From assembly GCF_011752065.1 (NCBI RefSeq), contig NZ_JAAIJY010000020.1, positions 1 through 62,175 of the forward strand: DNA of 62,175 bases, read 5' to 3'. Every line of letters begins with the position of its first letter. The first letter of the stretch is position 1. This document shows positions 54,849 to 62,175 of the stretch, in pieces. This DNA comes from Actinomyces sp. ZJ308. GTDB lineage: Bacteria; Actinomycetota; Actinomycetes; Actinomycetales; Actinomycetaceae. Made by a program: the position numbers and the translations under genes. Under the pieces are notes generated by a model. That model ran no database searches, had not been told where the DNA came from, and saw nothing but the letters and a program-made list of their open reading frames with translations.

Positions 54849-55052
54849 GAGAGCTCCTTGGGCTCAGGGGATGAGAATGGGACGACCTGGCGTCCTGCGG
54901 GGACCACCGTAATAGGCGAGTTCGATTGAATGGTTCCTGACGGGATACAAAGACGTATCAGTGTGGTGACGCTCGGATCGCAGGAAGATGAACGAGGCGG
55001 TCGTGCGATCGGAGGTGTCATCGGTGTCGGTGCGACCGCGTAGCCTGGGAGC

Positions 55053-57149
55053 ATGCGTCCCGTCACCGAGCTCCAGCGCGCCGTCAAGCCCTTCGAGGTC
55101 GTCAGTCCCTACTCGCCCAGTGGGGACCAGCCCACGGCGATCGCCGAGTTGACCGAGCGCCTTCAGGCGGGGGAGAAGGACATCGTCCTGCTGGGCGCCA
55201 CCGGAACCGGCAAGTCCGCGACGACTGCCTGGCTCGTCGAGCAGGTGCAGCGCCCCACCCTCATCCTGGAGCCGAACAAGACGCTGGCCGCCCAGATGGC
55301 CGCCGAGTTCCGCGAGCTGCTCCCGAACAACGCGGTGGAGTACTTCGTCTCCTACTACGACTACTACCAGCCCGAGGCCTACGTCCCCCAGACGGACACC
55401 TTCATCGAGAAGGACTCCTCCATCAACGACGAGGTCGAGCGCCTGCGACACAGCGCCACCAACTCCCTGCTCACCCGCCGCGACGTCGTCGTCGTCTCCT
55501 CCGTCTCCTGCATCTACGGACTGGGCACCCCCCAGGAGTACGTGGACCGGATGACGACCCTGGAGGTGGGCCAGCAGATCGACCGGGACGAGCTTCTGCG
55601 TCGCTTCGTGTCGATGCAGTACACCCGCAACGACATCGACTTCTCCCGGGGAACCTTCCGCGTGCGCGGGGACACGGTGGAGATCATCCCGATGTACGAG
55701 GAGCTCGCCATCCGCATCGAGTTCTTCGGCGACGAGATCGAGGCCCTGGCCACGCTCCACCCCGTGACCGGTGACGTCATCGACACCGCCGAGCAGGTCT
55801 TCGTCTTCCCCGCGTCCCACTACGTGGCCGGCCCCGAGCGCATGCAGAAGGCCATTGAGGGCATTGAGACCGAGCTCGCCGAGCGCCTGGCCCAGCTCGA
55901 GCACGACGGCAGGCTCCTGGAGGCCCAGCGTTTGCGCATGCGCACCACCTACGATCTGGAGATGCTTCAGCAGATCGGCATGTGCTCGGGGATTGAGAAC
56001 TACTCGCTGCACATCGACGGCCGTGAGACCGGAACCCCGCCCAACACCCTCCTGGACTACTTCCCCGAGGACTTCCTCCTGGTCATCGACGAGTCGCACG
56101 TGACCGTCCCTCAGATCGGAGCCATGCACGAGGGCGACGCCTCCCGCAAGCGCACCCTGGTCGACCACGGGTTCCGCCTGCCCTCCGCCCTGGACAACCG
56201 GCCCCTGACCTTCGCCGAGTTCGAGGACCGCATCGGACAGACCGTCTACCTGTCGGCAACCCCCGGCGACTACGAGACCCAGCGCTCCGACGGCGTCGTC
56301 GAACAGATCATCCGGCCCACCGGCCTGGTGGACCCCAAGGTGGTCGTCAAGCCCACCGAGGGGCAGATCGACGACCTGCTCGAGGAGGTGCGCACCCGCG
56401 TCGAGCGCGAGGAGAGGATCCTCGTGACTACTCTGACCAAGCGCATGGCCGAGGACCTCACCACCTACCTCGCCGAGCGGGGCGTGCGCGTGGAGTACCT
56501 CCACTCCGACGTCGACACCCTGCGGCGTGTCGAGCTCCTGCGTGAGCTGCGGCTGGGACGCTTCGACGTGCTCGTCGGCATCAACCTGCTGCGCGAGGGC
56601 CTGGACCTGCCGGAGGTCTCACTGGTGTCCATCCTGGACGCGGACAAGGAGGGCTTCCTGCGCTCGACCCGCTCCCTCATCCAGACCATCGGACGCGCCG
56701 CCCGCAACGTCTCCGGCGAGGTCCACATGTATGCCGACACCATCACCCCGGCCATGGCCGAGGCCATCGAGGAGACGGAGCGGCGCCGCACCAAGCAGCT
56801 GGCCTACAACTCCGAGCGCGGTATTGACCCGCAGCCGCTGCGCAAGAAGATCGCCGATGTCACCGACATGCTCGCCCGCGAGGACGTCGACACCGCCGAT
56901 CTGCTGGCCGGCGGCTACCGGGGCCATGAGGACTCCTCGCTGCGGGCACGGCGCAAGCACGCGGCCGAGGCCACGGTGCGCGAGAAGCTCGCCGGGGCGG
57001 CGCAGGAGGACCTGGTCGAGCTCATCAACGAGCTCACCCAGCAGATGCACGCCGCCGCTGAGGACCTCCACTTCGAGCTCGCCGCCCGGCTGCGCGACGA
57101 GATCCAGGACCTCAAGAAGGAGCTGCGCGCCATGCGCGCCGCGGACTGA
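55053..57149 (+). CDS. uvrB: Excinuclease ABC subunit B
   Basis: 698 aa nucleotide-excision repair helicase. Walker [17 protein letters not shown], damage-probing beta-hairpin [20 protein letters not shown], helicase motifs [17 protein letters not shown] and [21 protein letters not shown]-terminal UVR motif for UvrC ([19 protein letters not shown]). TAGCCT (55041-55046) ends 6 nt before ATG: leaderless. The upstream gene is convergent with the small ORF, so uvrB has its own promoter. Confidence 0.98.
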   Translation: MRPVTELQRAVKPFEVVSPYSPSGDQPTAIAELTERLQAGEKDIVLLGATGTGKSATTAWLVEQVQRPTLILEPNKTLAAQMAAEFRELLPNNAVEYFVSYYDYYQPEAYVPQTDTFIEKDSSINDEVERLRHSATNSLLTRRDVVVVSSVSCIYGLGTPQEYVDRMTTLEVGQQIDRDELLRRFVSMQYTRNDIDFSRGTFRVRGDTVEIIPMYEELAIRIEFFGDEIEALATLHPVTGDVIDTAEQVFVFPASHYVAGPERMQKAIEGIETELAERLAQLEHDGRLLEAQRLRMRTTYDLEMLQQIGMCSGIENYSLHIDGRETGTPPNTLLDYFPEDFLLVIDESHVTVPQIGAMHEGDASRKRTLVDHGFRLPSALDNRPLTFAEFEDRIGQTVYLSATPGDYETQRSDGVVEQIIRPTGLVDPKVVVKPTEGQIDDLLEEVRTRVEREERILVTTLTKRMAEDLTTYLAERGVRVEYLHSDVDTLRRVELLRELRLGRFDVLVGINLLREGLDLPEVSLVSILDADKEGFLRSTRSLIQTIGRAARNVSGEVHMYADTITPAMAEAIEETERRRTKQLAYNSERGIDPQPLRKKIADVTDMLAREDVDTADLLAGGYRGHEDSSLRARRKHAAEATVREKLAGAAQEDLVELINELTQQMHAAAEDLHFELAARLRDEIQDLKKELRAMRAAD

Positions 57150-57221
57150 TCTCACAGCCTCGGATGGACTCATGGGGCTACACCGAAGGGTGCCGCCCGT
57201 TAGACTCTCAGACGTTATACA

Positions 57222-57379
57222 CGGAGGGGAGTACTCCCAACCAACGGCGACGTCGTCATCACGGTGGTGCAGGAACACAATGGCCCTGCGTTCCCGGCGT
57301 CGCGGCCAGAGCGGCACGAGCCTTGAGCGCCGGCGCCCGTGGCGGGAGGAGACCTCCGGTACCAGTTCCGTACCGGAGG
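57222..57379 (+). promoter_or_regulatory. yybP-ykoY manganese riboswitch controlling terC translation
   Basis: Carries the two conserved ends of the Mn2+ riboswitch: CGGAGGGGAGTACTCCC at 57222-57238 and GGAGGAGACCTCCGG at 57345-57359, pairing as P1 (GGAGG/CCTCC). The 3' strand of P1 is also the left arm of a perfect 10-bp hairpin CCTCCGGTAC (57353-57362) / GTACCGGAGG (57370-57379) that buries the terC Shine-Dalgarno GGAGGA (57375-57380). The two are mutually exclusive, so Mn-stabilised P1 should expose the RBS. A likely -10 is TAGACT (57201-57206). Confidence 0.9.
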
Positions 57380-57386
57380 AGAACAC

Positions 57387-58391
57387 GTGGACGTCCACAT
57401 CCTGGGGTGGATCGGCCTGGCGGCCATCATCCTGACCCTCATCGCGATCGACATCATCGGTCACGTGCGCACGCCGCACGAGCCCACCATGAAGGAGGCC
57501 GCCGTCTGGTCGGTGGCCTACATCGCCATGGCCCTGGTGTTCGGCGGGATCGTCTGGTTCGTGTGGGGGAGCGGGTTCGCCCAGGAGTACCTGGCCGGCT
57601 ACATCACCGAGAAGGCGCTGAGCATCGACAACCTCTTCGTCTTCGTCATCATGATGTCCTCCTTCAAGGTGCCCCGGAAGTACCAGCAGGAGGTGCTGCT
57701 CGCGGGCATCGTCATCGCCCTCGTCCTCAGGCTCGTCTTCATCCTCGCCGGCGCCGCACTCATCGAGAACTTCTCCTGGGTGTTCTACTTCTTCGGGGCC
57801 TGGCTCCTGTGGACCGCGTTCTCCCAGGCCCGGGAGGGGGTTGAGGAGCCCGACGACGAGGACGAGGAATACAAGCCCAGCGGCTTCGTCAAGCTCATCG
57901 CCCGCGTCATTCCCATGACCGACGGCTTCGTGGGCGGCAAGGTCATCCACCGCCACGCCGGACGCACCATGATCACCCCCATGATGCTGTGCATCATCGC
58001 CATCGGCACGGCAGACGTCATGTTCGCCGTGGACTCCATCCCCGCGATCTACTCACTGACCAGCGAGCCCTTCCTCGTCTTCTCCGCCAACGCCTTCTCC
58101 CTGCTGGGTCTGCGCCAGCTCTACTTCCTCATCGACGGCCTGCTCGACCGGCTCGTCTACCTGCACTACGGCCTGGCGGTCATCCTGGGCTTCATCGGCT
58201 TCAAGCTCATCGTCCACGCCCTGCACACCAACGAGGTCCCCTTCATCAACGGGGGCCAGGAGTGGCACGGCATCCCCGAGGCCTCGATCGGGGTCTCCCT
58301 CGGCGTCATCGTCACCACCGTCGTCGTCACCGTCATCGCCTCGGTCCTCAAGTCGCGAGCCGATGCCCGGCGGGCCGAGGTCACGTCCTGA
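57387..58391 (+). CDS. TerC family membrane protein (manganese exporter, Alx/MeeF type)
   Basis: 334 aa, about 9 helices. Characteristic blocks EKALSIDNLFVFVIMMSSFK and TADVMFAVDSIPAIYSLTSE carry the conserved acidic metal-site residues; LVFSANAFSLLGLRQLYFLI is typical. TerC/Alx proteins export Mn2+, fitting the riboswitch. Start GTG 57387 with GGAGGA 6 nt upstream, the site masked by the riboswitch hairpin; the longer open frame from 57339 reads through the riboswitch and is rejected. Confidence 0.93.
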   Translation: MDVHILGWIGLAAIILTLIAIDIIGHVRTPHEPTMKEAAVWSVAYIAMALVFGGIVWFVWGSGFAQEYLAGYITEKALSIDNLFVFVIMMSSFKVPRKYQQEVLLAGIVIALVLRLVFILAGAALIENFSWVFYFFGAWLLWTAFSQAREGVEEPDDEDEEYKPSGFVKLIARVIPMTDGFVGGKVIHRHAGRTMITPMMLCIIAIGTADVMFAVDSIPAIYSLTSEPFLVFSANAFSLLGLRQLYFLIDGLLDRLVYLHYGLAVILGFIGFKLIVHALHTNEVPFINGGQEWHGIPEASIGVSLGVIVTTVVVTVIASVLKSRADARRAEVTS

Positions 58392-58446
58392 CGTCTCGGC
58401 CGGCAGGAGGAGGACCAGTCCTCGGTCGATCACTACAGTCTGCTCC

Positions 58447-60897
58447 GTGAGCACCACGAACACCTCTGAGGTCCCAGTGACCGGGCTCAGTGCCGCCCAG
58501 GTCGCCGAGCGCGTCAGCGCCGGACGGACCAACGAGTACCGAGAGCGGACCTCCCGCAGCGCCGCCCAGATCCTGCGGGCCAACGTCTTCACGATCTTCA
58601 ACGCCATCCTCGGCGGCGCCCTGGTCCTCGTTCTGGCACTGGGGCACTGGGCGGACGCGCTGTTCGGATTCGTCCTGCTGCTCAACACGGCCACCGGCAC
58701 CCTGGCGGAGATCCGGGCCAAGCGGGCCCTGGACCGTCTGGCCGTCCTGGAGTCTCCCCGGACCGTTGTCCTGAGGGAGGGGATCGAGACCGAGGTGGCA
58801 GTCGGTGAGGTTGTCATCGACGACGTCGTACGCCTCAGCGCCGGTCAGCAGGTGCCCGCGGACGGGGAGGTGGTCACCAGCGACGGCCTCGAGATCGACG
58901 AGTCGATCCTTACCGGGGAGTCTCGGCCCGTGCGTCCTGATAGCGGCGATCAGGTCATGTCGGGCACCACGGTGACGGCCGGGACCGGCCTGTTCCGTAC
59001 CACCGCCGTCGGTGGGGACGCCTACGCCCACCGGCTGGCCCGGGAGGCTCGCAGGTACTCCCTCGTCGTCAGCGAGCTGCAGGCCGGAACCAACCGGGTG
59101 CTGCACTGGATCAGCTGGGTGATCGTGCCCGTGGCCCTGGTTCTGGTGTGGTCCCAGCTGCGCCTGAGCGGGAGCATCGCCGAGGCCTGGAGCAGTGGTG
59201 CGTGGCGGCCCGCGGTCGTCGCCGGGATCGCCGGGGTGGTCAGCATGGTGCCCCAGGGCCTGGTGCTCCTGACCTCCGTCAACTTCGCCACCGCATCCCT
59301 GGCTCTGGCCAGGCGCAACGTCCTGGTTCAGGAGCTGCCCGCCGTCGAGGTCCTGGCCCGGGTCGACACCCTGTGCCTGGACAAGACCGGCACCATCACC
59401 ACCGGCCGCATCCGCCTGGGGGAGGTCCGGGGACCCGACGGCGCGCAGGCGCCACCCGAGGTGCTCTCGGCGCTGGCCCTGCTCAGCACGGTGGGGGAGA
59501 CCAACGCCACTGCGGAGGCCATCAGGGAGGGGCTCGGCGCGCAGGGGCTTGAGGAGACGCTGGCGCCGGCCGGTGTGGAGTCGGTGCCCTTCTCCTCACG
59601 CCGCAAGTGGTCCGCGGTCCGTGTCGACGCCACCACCTGGGTGCTCGGCGCCCCCGAGATCGTCCTGGCAGGACCCGGTGAGGACGTTCTGGAACGCGCT
59701 CGCCGGATCGCCGCTCAGGGAGTGCGCGTCGTGGCCCTGGCCCGGTCACACTCTCCTTGGACGCAGATCCCGGGGGAGGACGAGCCGCGGCTTCCCGGTG
59801 ACCTCGAGGCCGCCGGGATCGTCGTCCTGACCGAGGAGATCCGCCCCGACGCCGCTGAGACCCTCGCCTACTTCCGCCAGCAGGGCGTGGATGCCAAGGT
59901 CATCTCCGGAGACAGCCCCGAGACCGTGGCCGCCGTCGCCCGTCAGGCCGGTGTCACCGCACCCGACGGCGGCGAGCTCGTGGCACTTGACGCACGCACT
60001 CTTCCGGCGGGGGCGGGCAGTGGCCAGGAGACGGCCGTCGACCTGGAGCGGCTGGCCGACGCGGTCGAGGGAGCCAGCGTCCTGGGACGCGTCACGCCCG
60101 AGCAGAAGCGGGCGCTGGTGCGGGCTCTGAAGTCCCGGGGTCACGTCGTGGCGATGACCGGGGACGGTGTCAACGACGCCCTGGCGCTCAAGGACGCGGA
60201 TCTCGGCATCGCCATGGGCAACGGGGCTCCCGCCACGAAGGCAGTGGCCCGCCTCGTGCTGCTCAAGGGCGAGTTCTCCGCCCTTCCCGGGGTCGTGGCC
60301 CAGGGGCGCCGCGTCATGGCCAACACCGAGCGCATCGCCTCCCTGTTCCTGGCCAAGACCATCTACGCCTCACTCATCGCCGTCGTCGTGGCGGCCACGG
60401 CAGTCGCCTACCCCTTCATGCCCCGCCAGCTCACGGTCGTCTCCTCACTGACGATCGGGATCCCGGCCTTCGTCCTGGCCCTGGCACCGAGCTCCCAGCG
60501 CTACCGGGAAGGATTCCTCGGGCGGGTTCTCAGCCTGTGCGTGCCCGCGGGGATCATGGCAGGAACCGTCACCCTGGCCACCTACCTCTGGCTGACGCTC
60601 ACTCACGCCCCTCGCGCCCAGGTGACCACGGCGACGACCCTGGTGCTCATCACCTGCGGCCTGTGGCTGCTCACGCTCACCGCCAGGCCTCTGACGAGCT
60701 GGCGGCTGGGGCTGGTCGCCCTCATGGGGGCGATCGCGGTCCTGGGCGTCGTCGCCCCACCGGTACGGTCCTTCTTCCTGCTGGCCTGGCCCACCCCCGG
60801 GGTCTGGTGGGTCATTGCGCTCATGGCAGGCCTGGCCGTTGGCGGGATCGAGCTGGTTCACCTCGTGCGGCGTCGGATCGTGCGCGGACGCGGCTAG
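58447..60897 (+). CDS. P-type cation ATPase, CtpE-like
   Basis: 816 aa. Actuator motif ESILTGESRPV, phosphorylation site CLDKTGT (Asp312), hinge MTGDGVNDALALKDADLGIA, transmembrane MVPQGLVLL. It has no heavy-metal (CPC) motif or N-terminal metal-binding domain, and resembles the actinobacterial CtpE group, whose mycobacterial member takes up calcium. GTG 58447 lies 7 nt after TACAGT (58434-58439), leaderless. With terC upstream this is a cation-homeostasis cluster; the ion transported here is inferred. Confidence 0.9.
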   Translation: MSTTNTSEVPVTGLSAAQVAERVSAGRTNEYRERTSRSAAQILRANVFTIFNAILGGALVLVLALGHWADALFGFVLLLNTATGTLAEIRAKRALDRLAVLESPRTVVLREGIETEVAVGEVVIDDVVRLSAGQQVPADGEVVTSDGLEIDESILTGESRPVRPDSGDQVMSGTTVTAGTGLFRTTAVGGDAYAHRLAREARRYSLVVSELQAGTNRVLHWISWVIVPVALVLVWSQLRLSGSIAEAWSSGAWRPAVVAGIAGVVSMVPQGLVLLTSVNFATASLALARRNVLVQELPAVEVLARVDTLCLDKTGTITTGRIRLGEVRGPDGAQAPPEVLSALALLSTVGETNATAEAIREGLGAQGLEETLAPAGVESVPFSSRRKWSAVRVDATTWVLGAPEIVLAGPGEDVLERARRIAAQGVRVVALARSHSPWTQIPGEDEPRLPGDLEAAGIVVLTEEIRPDAAETLAYFRQQGVDAKVISGDSPETVAAVARQAGVTAPDGGELVALDARTLPAGAGSGQETAVDLERLADAVEGASVLGRVTPEQKRALVRALKSRGHVVAMTGDGVNDALALKDADLGIAMGNGAPATKAVARLVLLKGEFSALPGVVAQGRRVMANTERIASLFLAKTIYASLIAVVVAATAVAYPFMPRQLTVVSSLTIGIPAFVLALAPSSQRYREGFLGRVLSLCVPAGIMAGTVTLATYLWLTLTHAPRAQVTTATTLVLITCGLWLLTLTARPLTSWRLGLVALMGAIAVLGVVAPPVRSFFLLAWPTPGVWWVIALMAGLAVGGIELVHLVRRRIVRGRG

Positions 60898-60915
60898 AGA
60901 TCCGTCAGCCCGTCG

Positions 60916-61551
60916 CTATCGTGCGGCGACGAGGCGAAGCCACCCGTGGTGGGGATGGGTGCTGGTGTCGACCGTGAGGAACCCGGCCTCGTAGGCGAGG
61001 CCGGCGAGAGCCCGACCATCGGGGATGTTCATGTCCAGACGCTCCGCCCAACGTCCTGACGCCGATCGGTCGGCGTACTCGTTGGTGACCACGAGCCTGC
61101 CCCCAGGACTCAGCACACGGCGGATCTCGATGAGACCGGCCTGCAGGTCGGGCCAGAAGTAGGTGGTCTCGAAGGCCGTCACCACATCGAAGAAACCGTC
61201 ACGGAAGGGCAGGTTCTCAACGGACGCCTCCAGGACCCGTAGGCGTCCGGAGGCCACGGCCCCGCGGTTGACGCGCCTGCTGGTCTCAACCGCCTCGGGG
61301 GAGTGGTCAACGCCGGCGACCTCGCGGCGCGTGGACTTAAGGATCCGTGCCAGGGCCCTACCTCCTCCGCAGCCGACGTCGAGCACCTTGTCACGTGGCT
61401 GGATCCCCGCCGCCTGGAGCCCCCAGCGATGCAGGCGGGCGTGCCCGATGTTCATGCTGCGAAGAAGCACGAGTCCGGTCAGGGAGGAGGGGCGGGAGAA
61501 CTGGGACTCGGTCGGCACGGCTGGGGAGGTGAAGGGGTCGGAGGTCGCCAT
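60916..61551 (-). CDS. Class I SAM-dependent methyltransferase
   Basis: 211 aa. SAM site DKVLDVGCGGGRALARIL, acidic strand EVAGVDHSPEAVETSRRV, LEASVENLPFRDGFFDVVTA, and IRRVLSPGGRLVVTNEYAD; UbiE/COQ5-like Methyltransf_11 type with unknown substrate. ATG 61551 is chosen (GGAG 9 nt upstream); the reading could extend to 61599. Confidence 0.88.
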   Translation of the reverse strand: MATSDPFTSPAVPTESQFSRPSSLTGLVLLRSMNIGHARLHRWGLQAAGIQPRDKVLDVGCGGGRALARILKSTRREVAGVDHSPEAVETSRRVNRGAVASGRLRVLEASVENLPFRDGFFDVVTAFETTYFWPDLQAGLIEIRRVLSPGGRLVVTNEYADRSASGRWAERLDMNIPDGRALAGLAYEAGFLTVDTSTHPHHGWLRLVAAR

Positions 61552-61641
61552 AGGCACATGCTCCTGGCCGAACGGGGCGGGAGCAAGAGGCGTCAGCATC
61601 TGAGCCGCAGTGCCGGCTCACCTGCCGGCTCGTGTACCGGT

Positions 61642-61926
61642 TCAGGCCAGGACCCCGATGACGGGGTTCCACTCACGCGGGATGCGCTCAGAGATATAGC
61701 CGGCCCGGTGGAAGGGGTCCTCATCGAGCAGGGCCAGCGCACCGGCCTCGTCCTCGGCCCTCACGACGATGAGGGCGTCGTGGGTGCCCACGTAGGGTCC
61801 GGCGGCGAGCAGCCTGCCCTCGTCGGCCAGTCGGCCGTTGAAGGTGCGGTGCGAGGGACGCACGGCGGCCATCTCCTCATCCTTGTCGGTGACGTAGCGG
61901 TACTCGACGGCATAGATCTTGCTCAT
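61642..61926 (-). CDS. YciI-like domain protein
   Basis: 94 aa, full length for the family. IYAVEYRYVTDKDEEMAAVR, His in PSHRTFNGRLADEGRLLAAG (the His-Asp pair of the YciI fold), VRAEDEAGALALLDEDPFHR and the C-terminal EWNPVIGV. Function generally unknown. TATGCT (61933-61938, minus strand) ends 6 nt before ATG: leaderless. Confidence 0.92.
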   Translation of the reverse strand: MSKIYAVEYRYVTDKDEEMAAVRPSHRTFNGRLADEGRLLAAGPYVGTHDALIVVRAEDEAGALALLDEDPFHRAGYISERIPREWNPVIGVLA

Positions 61927-61938
61927 GGCCTCAGCATA

Positions 61939-62175
61939 GGGCTGGACGGGCGGAGCGTGGTCCGAACATGAGGCCGTAGATTCTTCCGGTAGTCGGCGAT
62001 GAGACATGTCGAACACGTGTGCGATCACGCGGTACGTGCGGTGAACCCCTAGATGAGTAAGTCCAAGGGGTGTGGGTCGGCGTGGGTGCTGGGCAATGGG
62101 GTGAGGGCCTCGCAGGATCGGTGGTGTTACACCAGATCTCACCGCTCCTGCTGGGAAGGACGGCTTGCTCATGGA
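61939..62175. other. Window edge, no supported gene
   Basis: No convincing gene. A frame from ATG 62053 stays open to the window end but has no RBS or -10 and no recognisable residues. Confidence 0.3.

Noticed and set aside
57339..57386. N-terminal extension of TerC from an upstream start
   Set aside because: It would translate through the riboswitch and its RBS-masking hairpin; GTG 57387 has the matching RBS.
62053..62175. Partial gene running off the right edge
   Set aside because: No RBS, -10 or recognisable motif; only about 40 codons visible.

Overview
The window is a high-GC actinobacterial chromosome segment. Most neighbouring gene pairs belong to well-known actinobacterial core loci (RecB-like nuclease / M50 protease / TrmI / ARC-Dop-Pup-PafA / FKBP-like protein; hisF-hisI-trpC-like-lgt-pyk; ANTAR regulator-polA-rpsA-coaE-uvrB). 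Together with the DUF222-HNH protein and the carbohydrate-fermenter style transport genes, this suggests Actinomycetaceae, most likely Actinomyces. That assignment is inference from gene content; no rRNA is present to confirm it.

Layout. 1-3442 is a decayed mobile region: the 3' part of an IS3-family transposase with a frameshift, then a DUF222/HNH endonuclease gene broken by a one-base shift in a G run. 3466-18976 holds an error-prone polymerase (dnaE2), an AI-2E family permease, a sugar epimerase, tRNA-Leu(GAG), a DUF805 protein, an MFS exporter, an acetyltransferase fused to a MazG-like pyrophosphohydrolase, a drug exporter with its TetR repressor and operator, an M3 oligopeptidase, an FAD-dependent oxidoreductase and a very acidic small protein. 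19132-23052 is an iron/siderophore ABC uptake operon behind a probable DtxR/IdeR box. 23081-25738 (minus strand) carries an aldo/keto reductase and a TsuA/TusA-type sulfur uptake pair behind a Cys-containing leader peptide.

25860-38287 is the pupylation locus: RecB-like nuclease, M50 protease, TrmI, ARC, Dop, Pup, PafA and an FKBP-like protein. It has no 20S proteasome genes, and ARC lacks the C-terminal proteasome-docking tail. An accessory block (MFS exporter, MazEF-like toxin-antitoxin pair, a methyltransferase gutted by deletion) sits between the M50 and TrmI genes. 38296-45074 holds hisF, small DUF4190/DUF2752 membrane proteins with one remnant copy, hisI, a TrpC-like protein with an altered active site, lgt and pyk. 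45129-57149 holds an unusual short-variable-arm tRNA with a CAA (Leu) anticodon, the ANTAR response regulator, a thioesterase, polA, rpsA, a helical-repeat protein of unknown function, coaE, a Tat lipoprotein and uvrB. 57222-61926 holds a manganese (yybP-ykoY) riboswitch whose RBS switch can be read directly, terC, a CtpE-like P-type ATPase, a methyltransferase and a YciI-like protein.

Recurring regulatory theme: about twenty genes have a TANNNT -10 hexamer ending only 5-9 nt before the start codon and no Shine-Dalgarno, so leaderless mRNAs look common here, while a second set has clear GGAG-type sites. I saw no CRISPR array, rRNA or prophage.
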